In this document: piece after piece, positions 1 to 9,807 of the stretch
Layout: each line of letters starts with the position of its first letter
Numbering within the stretch: position 1 is the first letter of the stretch
NCBI GenBank assembly: GCA_945787295.1
Contig: CALZHQ010000001.1
Coordinates: 116,032-180,031, forward strand
Source of the DNA: an uncultured Desulfuromonadales bacterium
GTDB taxonomy: Bacteria; Desulfobacterota; Desulfuromonadia; Desulfuromonadales; Geopsychrobacteraceae
Reading direction: 5' to 3'
Length of the DNA: 64,000 nt
Made by a program: the position numbers and the translations under genes
The notes under the pieces: model-generated
What the model was told of the DNA's origin: nothing
The model's input: the letters and a program-made list of their open reading frames with translations, nothing else
Databases searched by the model: none

Positions 1-124
1 GCTCGCCGGCCCGTGCAAGGCGATCCATGTGCGGGATCTGAGCGACTTCGAGTGGCGTTTTCCCGTCGAGTTCGGCCAGCGGCTCGTCAGACATGCCGTC
101 GCCGAGCAGAATAATATATTTCAT
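1..124 (-). CDS. Cofactor-independent phosphoglycerate mutase-like protein (N-terminal part only)
   Basis: Only the first 41 codons lie in the window; the rest runs off the left edge. The protein begins [19 protein letters not shown], the N-terminus of the alkaline-phosphatase-superfamily phosphoglycerate mutase of archaeal type, with the metal-binding Asp of the GDGM motif. In deltaproteobacteria these proteins are annotated either as 2,3-bisphosphoglycerate-independent mutase (3-phosphoglycerate to 2-phosphoglycerate) or as a proposed homoserine kinase; the fragment cannot separate the two. It starts 24 bases after the xerD stop on the same strand, so it is probably the last visible gene of the mutS-to-xerD run. 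Confidence 0.8.
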   Translation of the reverse strand, partial: MKYIILLGDGMSDEPLAELDGKTPLEVAQIPHMDRLARAGE

Positions 125-148
125 GGGATCCTCGTCAATTGTTCACAG

Positions 149-1036
149 TTATCCGCGCGGATGATACTGCTGATGCAGTTTTTTCAGCCGTTCCTGGATG
201 ACATGCGTGTAAATTTGCGTGGTCGAAATATCCGCGTGCCCGAGCATCGTCTGCACGGCCCGTAAATCTGCTCCGTTTTCCAGCAGATGGGTGGCAAACG
301 AATGGCGCAGGGCATGCGGATAAACCGCTTGCCTGATTCCGGCGGCCAGGGCATAGCGCTTGAGATTCTTCCAGAACCCCTGGCGACTGAGCCCCTTGCC
401 CTGCCGATTGAGAAACACCAGATCGGTGAGCGTCTTCTTCAACAGCAGCGGGCGCCCATTCTGCAGGTATTGCTGCAGAATTTCAAGGGCCAGCTCTCCC
501 AGCGGGATCAAGCGCTGCTTGCCTCCCTTGCCGAAGGCGTTGACGCAACCGATATCCAGTTTGAGGTCACCAAGCTCCAGGCCGACCAGCTCGGAGACCC
601 GCATCCCGGTCGCGTAAAGCACTTCCAGCAGGGCCCGGTCGCGCAAAACCAGCGCGGAATCGCCCTTCGGCGCAGCCAGCAAGCGCTCAACTTCGGCCTG
701 CGAAAGCAGTTTCGGCAGTGGCTGCAGCGCCCGGGGAGATTCGAGCAACGCGGTTGGATCCTGCTCGGTATGTTTTTCCGCCAGCAGAAACCTGTGGAAC
801 ATGCGCAGCGAGCTCAAGCAGCGCGCGCGGCTGCGCGCCGCCATGCCGTCTTCTTTCAGCCGGCCGAGAAAAGCCAGCAGGTCCAGCTGCTGAATCCGGT
901 CGGGCGCGCAGATCTTGCGTTGTTCCAGAAAAGTGATGTAGCGGCTCAGGTCGCGGCTATAGGCGTCAAGGGTATTCTTCGACAGACCTTTTTCAACCGT
1001 CAAATAGTTCAGAAAATAGTCGAGGTATTGGTCCAT
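149..1036 (-). CDS. xerD: Tyrosine recombinase XerD
   Basis: Site-specific recombinase expected to resolve chromosome dimers at dif with XerC and FtsK. At 295 residues it has the family length. The N-terminal SAM-like core-binding domain covers about residues 1-85. The catalytic domain shows the full set: Arg146 (ATGMRVSEL), Lys170, His241 and Arg244 (HALRHSFATH), His267 (LGHADI) and the nucleophile Tyr276 (TTQIYTH), spaced as in E. coli XerD. There is no phage or integron context; it sits 18 bases after glnD in a housekeeping operon, so a chromosomal Xer role is more likely than an integrase. XerC versus XerD is judged from overall likeness only. Confidence 0.93.
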   Translation of the reverse strand: MDQYLDYFLNYLTVEKGLSKNTLDAYSRDLSRYITFLEQRKICAPDRIQQLDLLAFLGRLKEDGMAARSRARCLSSLRMFHRFLLAEKHTEQDPTALLESPRALQPLPKLLSQAEVERLLAAPKGDSALVLRDRALLEVLYATGMRVSELVGLELGDLKLDIGCVNAFGKGGKQRLIPLGELALEILQQYLQNGRPLLLKKTLTDLVFLNRQGKGLSRQGFWKNLKRYALAAGIRQAVYPHALRHSFATHLLENGADLRAVQTMLGHADISTTQIYTHVIQERLKKLHQQYHPRG

Positions 1037-1054
1037 ATGTCTTTGAGATGTCAG

Positions 1055-3751
1055 CTAAGTGAGTCGCTCGAGGAGGCTCTGACGGATTTTCTCAATCTTC
1101 TCCGGGTCGATGATTTTCTGGCCGAAGATATCCTGCACGTAGAACACATCGGCGGCCTGATCGACCTTGGTGGATATTTTCGATATGGCGATGTACAAGC
1201 CCAGCTCTTTCAGAGTCCGGGTGATATCGTAGAGCAGACCGACTTTGTCGTTGGCGAAAATATCGATGACCGTGTATTCCTCAGACACCTGGTTGTCAAA
1301 TTCAACCTTGTTGGGCTGCTGCGGCTTCTCCCGGCTGCTGATCATGTAGGACGGCTGTCGTTGCTTCTGCACCAGATCGTCAACGTAGATTCGCCCTTCG
1401 ATCGCCGCGATCAGGTCCGCCTCGACCTTCTTCAGCTTGACCGGATTTTCGACCACGCTGCCGATGGTGCTGTTGACCTGCAGCACATCGAGCACCGCGC
1501 CGGTTTTCCTGGTATGAATCTGAGCCCCGAGAATATTGATCGAGTGGGCGGCCATTACCCCGGTGATCAGGGAGAACAGCCCCGGCGAATCGATGGTGGC
1601 AAGGATAATCTGGGTATAGTTGGCCTCGCGCATTTGTTCGACCTGCATCGCGAGAGGTTGTTTCCCACGCCCCAGGGCCAGGCGCAGGTGGGGGATGATC
1701 TCCCTGGAACGATAGGTCAGCAGATAGCGGGTGCTGAGGCTGTCGAGAGCCTTTTTGATCTGCCCTTCCGGAAACTCTTCGAGCAGGGCCAGGCGGATTT
1801 TCCGCTTGCGGTTGCGGACCTTTTCGGAGCGCTGTTCGAGGAAAAAGTTGCCTTTTTCGATGAAATCGAAGGCTTTCTCGTACAATTCCTGCAACAGCTG
1901 CCCCTTCCACTCGGACCAGACATCCGGACCGACCGCCTTGAGATCAGCAAATGTCAGCAGGTAGAGCATGTGCAGGTTTTCACTCATGCCCATCTGTTCG
2001 GCGAACTGGGCGATCATCTTCATGTCGTGCAGATCTCGGCGCTGCGAGATGTGCGCCATCAACAGATGATGTTGTACCAGAAACTGCAGCCGCTGACTGT
2101 CCTCGCGATTCAGCCCCATGCGCCGGGCGATGGTCGGAATCATCGAGGCCCCTTTGCTGCTGTGATCAGCGCCGCTCCCCTTGCCGATATCGTGAAACAG
2201 AATGGCCAGCAGCAGCAGCTCTCTTTTTTCGATATTGTTGGCCACCTGGGTCAACAGCGGCTGAGTTTCGACGTACTCGCCATCCCAGAGCTTGCCCACC
2301 TCTTCGATGGCGAACAGGGTGTGAATGTCGACGGTATAGATGTGGTAGAGATCGAACTGGACTTTGCAGAATATGTTCTTGAACTCAGGGATATAGGCGT
2401 TGAGAAAATGCAGGTGGTGCATCTCCCGCAGGGTATTCCCGACCCGTTTCGGCGAGCGCAGAATTTTGAAAAAGGCTTCGTTGACCCGACGGGACCGGCG
2501 CACCTTGTCGTTCATAAGTGACAGATTGTCGCGAATAGACAGCTTCAGCGCGACACTCAGTTCGGCGTTGTGGCGCTGCGCCAGCTCAAAGGCGGACATC
2601 ATCAGCGCCGGGTCCTTGATGAAAAGTTCCTTGTCGCTCGTACCGATTTCGCCGCGCACGATATTGAAGCCGTCTTCGAGGTTGCGACGGACGAAAAAGC
2701 CGAGAATGCTGTTTTTCGGTTGGTCGCGCTCGGTCGCACTGATGATCAGGCTGGACGAAAGGTGCTCCACATGTGACGCGTGCGTGTAGTAGTCCTGCAT
2801 GAACTGTTCAACCGCCGAGCCTTCACGGCTGTCCACATAACCCAGTTCAGCGGCAATCTGCTGCTGCAGATCGAAAGTGAGCTGATCACTCTTGCGCTGC
2901 CCCATGAAATGCAGATGATTGCGGAGGCACCAGAGATAATCGAAGGCGGCCTGATACTCTTCGGCCTGCTCCTCGATGATGACCCCTTTGATCAACAGCT
3001 CTTTGAGGTTTTTCGCCTTGAACTTGACCCGGGCAATCCAGATGGCCGCATGCAGGTCGCGCAGACCGCCTTCCCCTTCCTTGATATTCGGTTCAAGCAG
3101 GTAAACTGAGGAGCCGTATTTTCTGCGCCGCTCTTTGTTCTCCAGCAGCTTCTGTTTGATGAACCCTTGAGAGCCGTTCTCCAGCAGCGGCTTGCCGACT
3201 TTGCCGGCAAACAGTTCGAACAGTTCCTGGTTGCCGGCCAGGTAGCGGGCATCGAGCATCGCGGTCTTGACCGTCACATCCTGGTTGGCCTGCTCCAGGC
3301 AGTCCTTCACCGAACGCACGCTGTATCCGACATCCAGGCTTAGATCCCAGAGAAGATAAAGCATCCGATCGGAGATCACTTTGGCGGCCTCTTTGCCGGA
3401 ATTGTCGAAGAAAAACATCAGGTCGAGATCTGATTTCGGGTTCATCTCACAGCGGCCGTAGCCACCGAGCGCCAACAGGGCACAACCGGCTAATGAATCG
3501 GGATCGAGCCCGGCGCTCACCGCCTGATAGAGGTTGTCATTCAACAGGTCAAACAGACTGGTCAGCTGTTCGACCACGACCGTTCCAGCGGCGCCCTCTT
3601 CGGTCAGGCACTTGATCCTTTGCAGCTCGGTATCGACATAGTCGCGCGCTGCATCCAACAACGGCTGGCGACGCTGTTCATACTCCGTTTCAGCATCGAA
3701 CAGGTCAGCCGGGAAGCAGACCTCAGCCTGTTTTGCGACAACACTGGTCAT
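1055..3751 (-). CDS. glnD: [Protein-PII] uridylyltransferase/uridylyl-removing enzyme
   Basis: Bifunctional nitrogen sensor that uridylylates PII (GlnB) when glutamine is low and removes UMP when it is high. The 898 residues hold, in order, a nucleotidyltransferase domain with GGYGR (96-100) and the metal pair Asp108/Asp110 (SDLDL), the GlnD PII-uridylyltransferase linker, an HD phosphohydrolase domain (LFHDIGKG near 517) and two C-terminal ACT domains (about 720-790 and 825-898) that bind glutamine. Its start overlaps the stop of the upstream amidase gene in an ATGA, implying translational coupling. Its likely substrate, GlnB with Tyr51, is encoded in the same window at 24495-24833. Confidence 0.95.
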   Translation of the reverse strand: MTSVVAKQAEVCFPADLFDAETEYEQRRQPLLDAARDYVDTELQRIKCLTEEGAAGTVVVEQLTSLFDLLNDNLYQAVSAGLDPDSLAGCALLALGGYGRCEMNPKSDLDLMFFFDNSGKEAAKVISDRMLYLLWDLSLDVGYSVRSVKDCLEQANQDVTVKTAMLDARYLAGNQELFELFAGKVGKPLLENGSQGFIKQKLLENKERRRKYGSSVYLLEPNIKEGEGGLRDLHAAIWIARVKFKAKNLKELLIKGVIIEEQAEEYQAAFDYLWCLRNHLHFMGQRKSDQLTFDLQQQIAAELGYVDSREGSAVEQFMQDYYTHASHVEHLSSSLIISATERDQPKNSILGFFVRRNLEDGFNIVRGEIGTSDKELFIKDPALMMSAFELAQRHNAELSVALKLSIRDNLSLMNDKVRRSRRVNEAFFKILRSPKRVGNTLREMHHLHFLNAYIPEFKNIFCKVQFDLYHIYTVDIHTLFAIEEVGKLWDGEYVETQPLLTQVANNIEKRELLLLAILFHDIGKGSGADHSSKGASMIPTIARRMGLNREDSQRLQFLVQHHLLMAHISQRRDLHDMKMIAQFAEQMGMSENLHMLYLLTFADLKAVGPDVWSEWKGQLLQELYEKAFDFIEKGNFFLEQRSEKVRNRKRKIRLALLEEFPEGQIKKALDSLSTRYLLTYRSREIIPHLRLALGRGKQPLAMQVEQMREANYTQIILATIDSPGLFSLITGVMAAHSINILGAQIHTRKTGAVLDVLQVNSTIGSVVENPVKLKKVEADLIAAIEGRIYVDDLVQKQRQPSYMISSREKPQQPNKVEFDNQVSEEYTVIDIFANDKVGLLYDITRTLKELGLYIAISKISTKVDQAADVFYVQDIFGQKIIDPEKIEKIRQSLLERLT

Positions 3752-5445
3752 TGTTGTGCCACCTGATCCATCGTCGCCGCATAGTCCTTGACCCCTTCAA
3801 CAATCGCTGCTGCGACTCGTTCCTGATATTTACGACTGGTCAGACGTTTCTCCTCGCGCTTGTTGCTGATAAACGCAGCTTCGACCAGGACCGATGGCAT
3901 CGTGGCTCCCAACAAAACATGGAAAGGGCCCTGGCGGACTCCCAGATCCTTAATTCTACTGTAATGAGGTTTCAGGCCGGTAACCATCGCCTGTTGAATC
4001 TTCGCCGCCAGACGACTCGACTCATTGATTTTCGCGTTCGCCATCAGATCGAACAGGATCGCTTCGAGATTACTCACATCCTGCAGGCTGGTGCCGTTTT
4101 CGCGGGCAGCAACTTCGGCGGCCTGATTGTTCTTCGACAGGTTCAGAAAATAGGTCTCGATGCCATAGGCGCTGCGGCTGGGACTGGCGTTGGCATGCAG
4201 AGAAATAAACAGATCCGCTCCGACCTGGTTGGCGTAGGCGGTCCGCTCCCGCAAGCCGAGATATTTATCTCCTGAACGGGTCATGAGGACTTTGACGCCG
4301 AGCTCTTTGCGTAAGCGCTCCGCCAGCACCTTGGCGAGCCCCAAGGTGACCTGTTTCTCCTGGACCCGGCCCGGCCCGACCGCCCCCGGGTCCTTGCCTC
4401 CATGGCCGGCATCGACCACGATCAACCGAATCCCCCCCTGATCGGCCTGCTGTGGGACATGCAGAATCGGCACATGATCGGTCGCGGAGTCGAGGATTGA
4501 AGCGATCGAATCATCTCCGCCTGAAGCTGCTGAACGGATTTCCGACGGTTTGGCCGCGGCGGTTTGAGTCGGTTTGCCTTTTATGTCGACGACAATCCGA
4601 TAAGGGTTTTCCAGGGTCACCAACTTGTAATCACTGGACGCGTAGAGATCGAGGACGACCCGGACCCGTTTTTCATCAAAACGGCTGGCCCGCACCCGCC
4701 GCACCAGGCCATTGAGAATCGGCACTTCAGATTGAAGCTGCGCTGAAAGCCGGGTCGCAAGCAGATCAAAATAGATGCGCGGCTTATCTCCTTTGAGTTC
4801 GTGCGGGGTCGCCAACACCGGCGCAGACAAGTCAAGCACCACCCGGGTGTATTCAGGGCCGCTCCAGTAGCGGATCTTCTCCAAGGAGCTGCCCTGCGCA
4901 GAAACAACCGGCGCGGCCGGCGGGCTGGTAACCATCGGAGCAGGAGGTGGCGGCAGGGCTGCCAAGCGCCGCTTGGCGGCAGCAGCCATATCGCCTGACG
5001 GCAGCTGGCGGATGAGCTGCTGATAATAGTTATAGGCTGCGACCTGATCATTCAAGAGAGCCTCTGCCGCCTGCCCGGCTGAATACAGCGCATCATCAGC
5101 CAGGTTGCTGGTGGGATAGCGCTCCGCCAGCTGCAGGTAAACGGTCACGGCGTTTTTCGCGTCGCCACGCGAGCCGGAGGCTTTCGACAAACCGTCCCAG
5201 GTCCGGGCTCGTAAAAACAGGGCTTTTTCCAGGTTGGGATTGCGCGGGTGCTCACGCTCGAACCGCTCAAAGCGTTTGATCAGAGCCTCCCAATTTTTCC
5301 GCTGTCGCTGTAATTGGGAGGACTTGATCAGTTGCTTATAATCACGCCGGATTTCCGCAAAAGTCGCATCCTGGGCCGCCGGCAGATCGTTGACCAGAAC
5401 CAGAGCCGACAGGCTCAAGAGAATGAAGTAGCGTAACAACCTCAT
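3748..5445 (-). CDS. N-acetylmuramoyl-L-alanine amidase with TPR and AMIN domains
   Basis: Periplasmic zinc amidase that cleaves the MurNAc-L-Ala bond of peptidoglycan, usually in daughter-cell separation. The 565 residues show a Sec signal peptide (about 1-24), a TPR-like helical stretch (about 30-165) as in YbgF-type proteins, a proline-rich linker, an AMIN domain (about 185-290) that directs such enzymes to the septum or envelope, and an Amidase_3 domain from about 338. The zinc site is visible as His in DAGHGGKDPGA, the Glu of QEKQVTL and His in SLHANAS. The N-terminal TPR block is longer than in E. coli AmiC, a form common in deltaproteobacteria. It lies 4 bases after mutS and overlaps glnD. 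Confidence 0.92.
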   Translation of the reverse strand: MRLLRYFILLSLSALVLVNDLPAAQDATFAEIRRDYKQLIKSSQLQRQRKNWEALIKRFERFEREHPRNPNLEKALFLRARTWDGLSKASGSRGDAKNAVTVYLQLAERYPTSNLADDALYSAGQAAEALLNDQVAAYNYYQQLIRQLPSGDMAAAAKRRLAALPPPPAPMVTSPPAAPVVSAQGSSLEKIRYWSGPEYTRVVLDLSAPVLATPHELKGDKPRIYFDLLATRLSAQLQSEVPILNGLVRRVRASRFDEKRVRVVLDLYASSDYKLVTLENPYRIVVDIKGKPTQTAAAKPSEIRSAASGGDDSIASILDSATDHVPILHVPQQADQGGIRLIVVDAGHGGKDPGAVGPGRVQEKQVTLGLAKVLAERLRKELGVKVLMTRSGDKYLGLRERTAYANQVGADLFISLHANASPSRSAYGIETYFLNLSKNNQAAEVAARENGTSLQDVSNLEAILFDLMANAKINESSRLAAKIQQAMVTGLKPHYSRIKDLGVRQGPFHVLLGATMPSVLVEAAFISNKREEKRLTSRKYQERVAAAIVEGVKDYAATMDQVAQQ

Positions 5446-5449
5446 AGTA

Positions 5450-8065
5450 TCAAAGCATCTTTTTCAGTTCGTCTAGCAGGTTCATGGCATCCAGAGGGGT
5501 CATGCAGCTCAGGTCGGCCGTCGCGATTTTGGCGCGCAGCTCCTCTTCGGCGGCACCTTGAAACAGAGACATCTGTGAAGCCAAAGGACGCGGCGGCTGA
5601 CTCTTCCCCTCTCCGAGGCGCGGCTGGCCGGATTGGCCGAACTCGCCCGCTTCCAGGTTGTGCAGGATCTCTTTCGCCCGACGGATGACCTGATCTGGCA
5701 GACCAGCCAGACGCGCCACCTGAATTCCATAGGAGCGACTGGCGCCACCAGAAACAATCTTGCGCAGGAAGATGATCTGGTCATTCCACTCCTTGACGGC
5801 GATATTGAAATTCTGCACCCGATCGCGCGTTAAAGCCAGATCGGTCAGTTCATGATAGTGGGTGGCGAACAGCGTCTTGGCGGCGACCTCCAGATTGTCG
5901 TGCAGGTATTCTGCCACCGCCCAGGCAATGCTGACCCCGTCGAAGGTCGAGGTTCCACGGCCGATCTCGTCCAGAATGATCAGACTGCGCTGAGTCGCGT
6001 GCCGTAGGATGTTTGCCGTCTCGTTCATCTCGACCATGAACGTCGACTCACCTTTTGCCAGATTATCACTCGCGCCGACGCGAGTAAAGATGCGGTCGAC
6101 GACGCCGATCCTGGCCTCTTCCGCCGGCACGAAGCTGCCGATCTGGGCCATCAGGGTGATCAGCGCCACCTGACGCATGAAGGTCGATTTCCCCGCCATG
6201 TTCGGCCCGGTGATAATCAGCAGCTGGTTCCGGTCGTTGTCGAGCGCGACATCGTTCGGGATGAACGCTTCCTTAAGCGGCATCCCTTCGACGACCGGAT
6301 GGCGGCCGCCTTCGATCCTGAGCACCCCGGAGTCATCGACTTGCGGGCACACGTAGTTGCGATCGTGGGCCAGATCGGCGAGGGCCAGCAGAGCATCCAG
6401 AGACGCCAGGGCATTGGCACTCTGCTGGATGCGCCGCCCTTCGGCAGCGGCCTGCAGACGCACCTCCTGAAACAGATTGTACTCCAGCTCGACCAAACGC
6501 TCCTCGGCCCCAAGGACCTTTGCTTCATACTCTTTGAGCTTCGGCGTAATGTAACGTTCCGCGTTGGAGAGGGTCTGCTTGCGCTGGTAATCCTCCGGAA
6601 TCCGGGCGAGGTTCTTGTTGGTGACCTCGATAAAATAGCCGAACACCTTGTTGTATTTGACTTTCAGGGTCGGGATGTCGGTTCGTGACCGCTCTTCCTG
6701 CTCGAGCCGGGCGATCCAGCCTTTGCCTTCCCGGCTGATGCTGCGCAGTTCGTCAAGATCCTCATGATAGCCATCGCGGATGAGGCCGCCATCGCGCAGC
6801 ACAAAAGGCGGATCGTCGACAATCGCCCTGCCCAGCAGCTCAACCAGTTCCGGCAGCAGATCGATCTGCGCGCGGAGCTGCTGCAGGCAGGAGGACTGAA
6901 AGCCGGCGAGCAGATCATCGATCTGCGGCAACTTCTCCAGAGAGACGCGTAGCGCGGCGAGATCCTTGGCGTTGGCGCTGGCCATGGCGATCTTACTGTT
7001 GAGCCGCTCGAGGTCATAGACTCCGTCGAGGGCTTCACGCAGCTCGATGCGGATCAGACTTTCTTCGACCAGCTCGGCGACGGCGTTCTGCCGGTCGAGA
7101 ATCTGCTGCAGATCGATCAGCGGGTAGTGAATCCAGTGGCGCAGGGTCCGCCCACCCATGGCGGTCACGGTCCGGTCGAGCACGCCGAGCAGCGAGCCGC
7201 GCTTCTTGCCGTCCTGCAGGGTCGCGGTCAGTTCCAGGTTGCGCCGGGTGGCATCATCCAGCACCATGAAATGACGGGTGTGATAGGTCTGTAAGGGGCG
7301 CAGGTGACGTAATTCGTCTTTCTGCGTCTGCTGCAGGTAATACAGAACCGCCGAGGCGGCCTGTTGTGCGGCCGGCAGCTCCTCACAGCCGAAAGACTGC
7401 AGCCCGGATACGCCGAAAAATGTGCACAGCTGCTCTGCAGCATAATCGGTTTCACAGACCCACTCCGGCAGCAGGTTGCGCATCACTCCGTCAAGCACCC
7501 CGGAGAGCTGCTTCTGCAGAGTCTGCCCGGCGGCATTGTCGGCATACAGCACTTCCCGCGGTCGCAGCGATCCCAGCTCGCTTTCCACCTGCGCCAGTCC
7601 TTCGACCTGAGTGACACGGAATTCGCCGGTCGTGATATCGACATGCGCGATTCCGTACTGCCCGCCCTCGGCGACGATCGCCAGCAGGTAGTTGTTCTCT
7701 TTCGGGTCGAGGGTCTCGGTATCGGTCACCAGGCCGGGCGTGACAACCCGCACAACCTCGCGTTTGACGATCCCCTTGGCGGTTTTCGGGTCTTCGACCT
7801 GCTCGCAGATCGCCACCTTGTGGCCACTTGCGATCAGCTTGGCGATGTAGCCCTGGCTGCTGTGATAGGGCACCCCGCACAACGGGATCGAATCCTCTTC
7901 ACTTTTATTTCTCGAGGTCAGGGTGATGCCGAGCACGCGCGATGCCACGACGGCGTCTTCCATGAACATTTCATAAAAGTCGCCCAGGCGGAAAAACAGG
8001 ATCGCGTCTTCGTAATTCGCCTTTATTTCCAGATACTGCCGCATCAGCGGAGTTGTTGATGACAT
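5450..8065 (-). CDS. mutS: DNA mismatch repair protein MutS
   Basis: Mismatch-recognition ATPase of methyl-independent or methyl-directed repair. The 871 residues match the family length. The mismatch-binding domain carries FYEMF (Phe-X-Glu, about 31-35). Connector, lever and clamp domains follow. The ABC-type ATPase has Walker [10 protein letters not shown] near 618 and Walker B/signature [13 protein letters not shown] near 695, then ATHYHEL. It is the first gene of the minus-strand run mutS-amidase-glnD-xerD. No MutL is present in the window. The 212-base gap to the divergent gene at 8278 should hold its promoter. Confidence 0.97.
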   Translation of the reverse strand: MSSTTPLMRQYLEIKANYEDAILFFRLGDFYEMFMEDAVVASRVLGITLTSRNKSEEDSIPLCGVPYHSSQGYIAKLIASGHKVAICEQVEDPKTAKGIVKREVVRVVTPGLVTDTETLDPKENNYLLAIVAEGGQYGIAHVDITTGEFRVTQVEGLAQVESELGSLRPREVLYADNAAGQTLQKQLSGVLDGVMRNLLPEWVCETDYAAEQLCTFFGVSGLQSFGCEELPAAQQAASAVLYYLQQTQKDELRHLRPLQTYHTRHFMVLDDATRRNLELTATLQDGKKRGSLLGVLDRTVTAMGGRTLRHWIHYPLIDLQQILDRQNAVAELVEESLIRIELREALDGVYDLERLNSKIAMASANAKDLAALRVSLEKLPQIDDLLAGFQSSCLQQLRAQIDLLPELVELLGRAIVDDPPFVLRDGGLIRDGYHEDLDELRSISREGKGWIARLEQEERSRTDIPTLKVKYNKVFGYFIEVTNKNLARIPEDYQRKQTLSNAERYITPKLKEYEAKVLGAEERLVELEYNLFQEVRLQAAAEGRRIQQSANALASLDALLALADLAHDRNYVCPQVDDSGVLRIEGGRHPVVEGMPLKEAFIPNDVALDNDRNQLLIITGPNMAGKSTFMRQVALITLMAQIGSFVPAEEARIGVVDRIFTRVGASDNLAKGESTFMVEMNETANILRHATQRSLIILDEIGRGTSTFDGVSIAWAVAEYLHDNLEVAAKTLFATHYHELTDLALTRDRVQNFNIAVKEWNDQIIFLRKIVSGGASRSYGIQVARLAGLPDQVIRRAKEILHNLEAGEFGQSGQPRLGEGKSQPPRPLASQMSLFQGAAEEELRAKIATADLSCMTPLDAMNLLDELKKML

Positions 8066-8277
8066 GTATAAAAACCTGAAATACCTAATAAAAGAGCTGA
8101 GGAGTGTGAAGTCGATGCTAGAATCATCTGAAGCGCGCTATCGTAGCAAAGCCACTCCACGAAGTAAATAGAACGATACGCACCCCATGCAGCTGACGCT
8201 TGACCACCTGATGGCAGAATGCTAATTACTCGGGCACAGAGTTTCCTCAACCCAGCTGACTGAAAATTGAGAGACCG

Positions 8278-8790
8278 ATGACGACGAAACCGCACCCGGC
8301 ACCGCCGGCCGAGCTGCTCGACAAAAGCAGCTACACGATCAAAACCCTGGAAGATGAAATCCGTGTCGATCAGCTCTGCTGTGCCTTGCTGAAAAAATTT
8401 CACCGGTCGTTGCTTGAAGAACAGCAGCTCGATCCGCTGGACGCCGGATCGCAGGCTGCCGGGGCCGATTATTTTCTGCGCAATTTCGTCATCGACAACC
8501 GCCGGGGCAACATTTTCGAGGTCACGGACAAGCAGGTGCGCTGCTTCGCCGGCCACTGGTATATCACCAGCAACCTTGAACCGAACCTGGTCGAACTGAC
8601 CGCCATGCTCAATGGCGTCGCCAGTTTTTACCGGTTCTGTGCGGCCAGCAGCCTTGTCGGTCAGGAGGTTGCCGCGGCGATCGAGCAGACCTGCAACGAT
8701 CTGGCTTATTATCAGAATCGCATCGACAGCTTCCATAGCCTGAGCGGCGATGGATTCATGGCCTGGGGAAAAGAGTGCCCCCTGTCCTGA
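8278..8790 (+). CDS. Hypothetical protein, conserved-looking
   Basis: A 170-residue, probably cytoplasmic protein with no signal peptide or membrane span. Recognisable features are two helical acidic/basic stretches (EDEIRVDQLCCALLKKF and DYFLRNFVIDNRRGNIFEV) and a C-terminal helix rich in polar residues. I do not recognise the family. It is preferred over the 250-codon antisense frame because its composition is that of a soluble globular protein and it lies 12 bases before the CDF transporter gene in the same direction, suggesting co-transcription. Function unknown. Confidence 0.6.
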   Translation: MTTKPHPAPPAELLDKSSYTIKTLEDEIRVDQLCCALLKKFHRSLLEEQQLDPLDAGSQAAGADYFLRNFVIDNRRGNIFEVTDKQVRCFAGHWYITSNLEPNLVELTAMLNGVASFYRFCAASSLVGQEVAAAIEQTCNDLAYYQNRIDSFHSLSGDGFMAWGKECPLS

Positions 8791-8802
8791 AGACATGAAC
8801 TG

Positions 8803-9726
8803 ATGAGAGTTGAAAACCCGAAAATCCGCGCAGCGACTTTTTCCATCTGCGGCGCTCTCGGCCTGGCGATCATCAAGCTGATCATCGCCTTCTCCAGCGG
8901 CTCGATGGCGGTCATGGCCTCGGCCGTCGACTCACTGCTCGACATCCTGATGTCGGGGGTCAATTTCATGGCGATCCGTCATGCGGAGCAGCCCCCGGAC
9001 CAGTGCCACCCCTTCGGCCACGGCAAGTTCGAAACCATCGCCACGCTGTTTCAGGCTCTGGTGATCAGCCTCTCCGGCGGCTGGATCATCTACGAAGCGT
9101 CTTCGCGGCTGACGCAAGGCGTCCCCCTGAGCGATCTTGACCAGGGGATCGGCGTCCTCGCCTTCAGCGCCCTGGTCTCCTGGTTCATCGCCAGTTATTT
9201 GCGACGGGTCGCTAAACAGACCGACTCGACAGCGCTGGAAGCCGACTCGCTCCATTTCCGCATGGATATCTATAGCAACCTGGGCCTGATGGCCGGGCTG
9301 CTGATGATCACCTGGTTCGATATCCACTGGCTTGACCCGGCGCTTTCGATCCTGGTCGCTTCGTACATTCTGCATGAAGCGCTGCGATTGATTAAGCGCA
9401 GCCTCAACGATATTCTCGACCGTCAGCTGCCGGACGAGATACAGCAGAGAGTCCACGAGCTGATCAACAGCCATGAAGGGCCGCTGGCCGGCTACCACGG
9501 CTTGCGCACCCGGCGGGCGGGATCGTTGAAAATCATGGATTTCCACCTGGAAGTCTGCAAAGAGATGACGGTCGAAGAGGCGCACAAGCTGACCGACAGC
9601 CTGGAAAAGCGGATTGAACGGGACATCCCCGGAGCAGATGTCATCATCCACATCGAACCCTGTCGCATCCAGCCCTGCCCGGGGCGAAAGGATTGTCAAC
9701 GCGACAGAAGCCGCATCAATAACTAA
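8803..9726 (+). CDS. Cation diffusion facilitator (CDF) family metal exporter
   Basis: Proton-coupled inner-membrane exporter of Zn2+, Fe2+ or similar divalent metal. The 307 residues show about six membrane spans, the TM2 metal-site motif DSLLD, HPFGHGKFE after TM3, and a paired Asp site in TM5 (HFRMDIYSN), all typical of the FieF/ZitB family. A cytoplasmic domain follows (about 205-290). The tail contains three cysteines (CRIQPCPGRKDC) that could add a metal site; this is inference. A hairpin terminator at 9753 closes the unit. The metal cannot be assigned from sequence alone. Confidence 0.92.
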   Translation: MRVENPKIRAATFSICGALGLAIIKLIIAFSSGSMAVMASAVDSLLDILMSGVNFMAIRHAEQPPDQCHPFGHGKFETIATLFQALVISLSGGWIIYEASSRLTQGVPLSDLDQGIGVLAFSALVSWFIASYLRRVAKQTDSTALEADSLHFRMDIYSNLGLMAGLLMITWFDIHWLDPALSILVASYILHEALRLIKRSLNDILDRQLPDEIQQRVHELINSHEGPLAGYHGLRTRRAGSLKIMDFHLEVCKEMTVEEAHKLTDSLEKRIERDIPGADVIIHIEPCRIQPCPGRKDCQRDRSRINN

Positions 9727-9752
9727 GACCTCCTCCCGCACTGAACGAGAAA

Positions 9753-9784
9753 CAGCTCCAGGTTTCCCCGGAGCTGCTTTTGTT
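9753..9784 (+). terminator. Rho-independent terminator after the CDF gene
   Basis: A 7-bp stem CAGCTCC/GGAGCTG (9753-9759 with 9770-9776) is followed by a T-rich run. It lies between the convergent CDF and chemoreceptor genes. Confidence 0.75.
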
Positions 9785-9807
9785 CCCCTGGCCGAATGAG
9801 GCCTTCC

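Noticed and set aside
287..2521. A 744-codon open frame on the plus strand across xerD/glnD
   Set aside because: Antisense to two certain genes; composition (many Gln/Arg/Leu, no domain) is that of a shadow frame.
8044..8796. A 250-codon minus frame overlapping the hypothetical at 8278 and the mutS start
   Set aside because: Overlaps the mutS start and the plus-strand gene; no domain or RBS.
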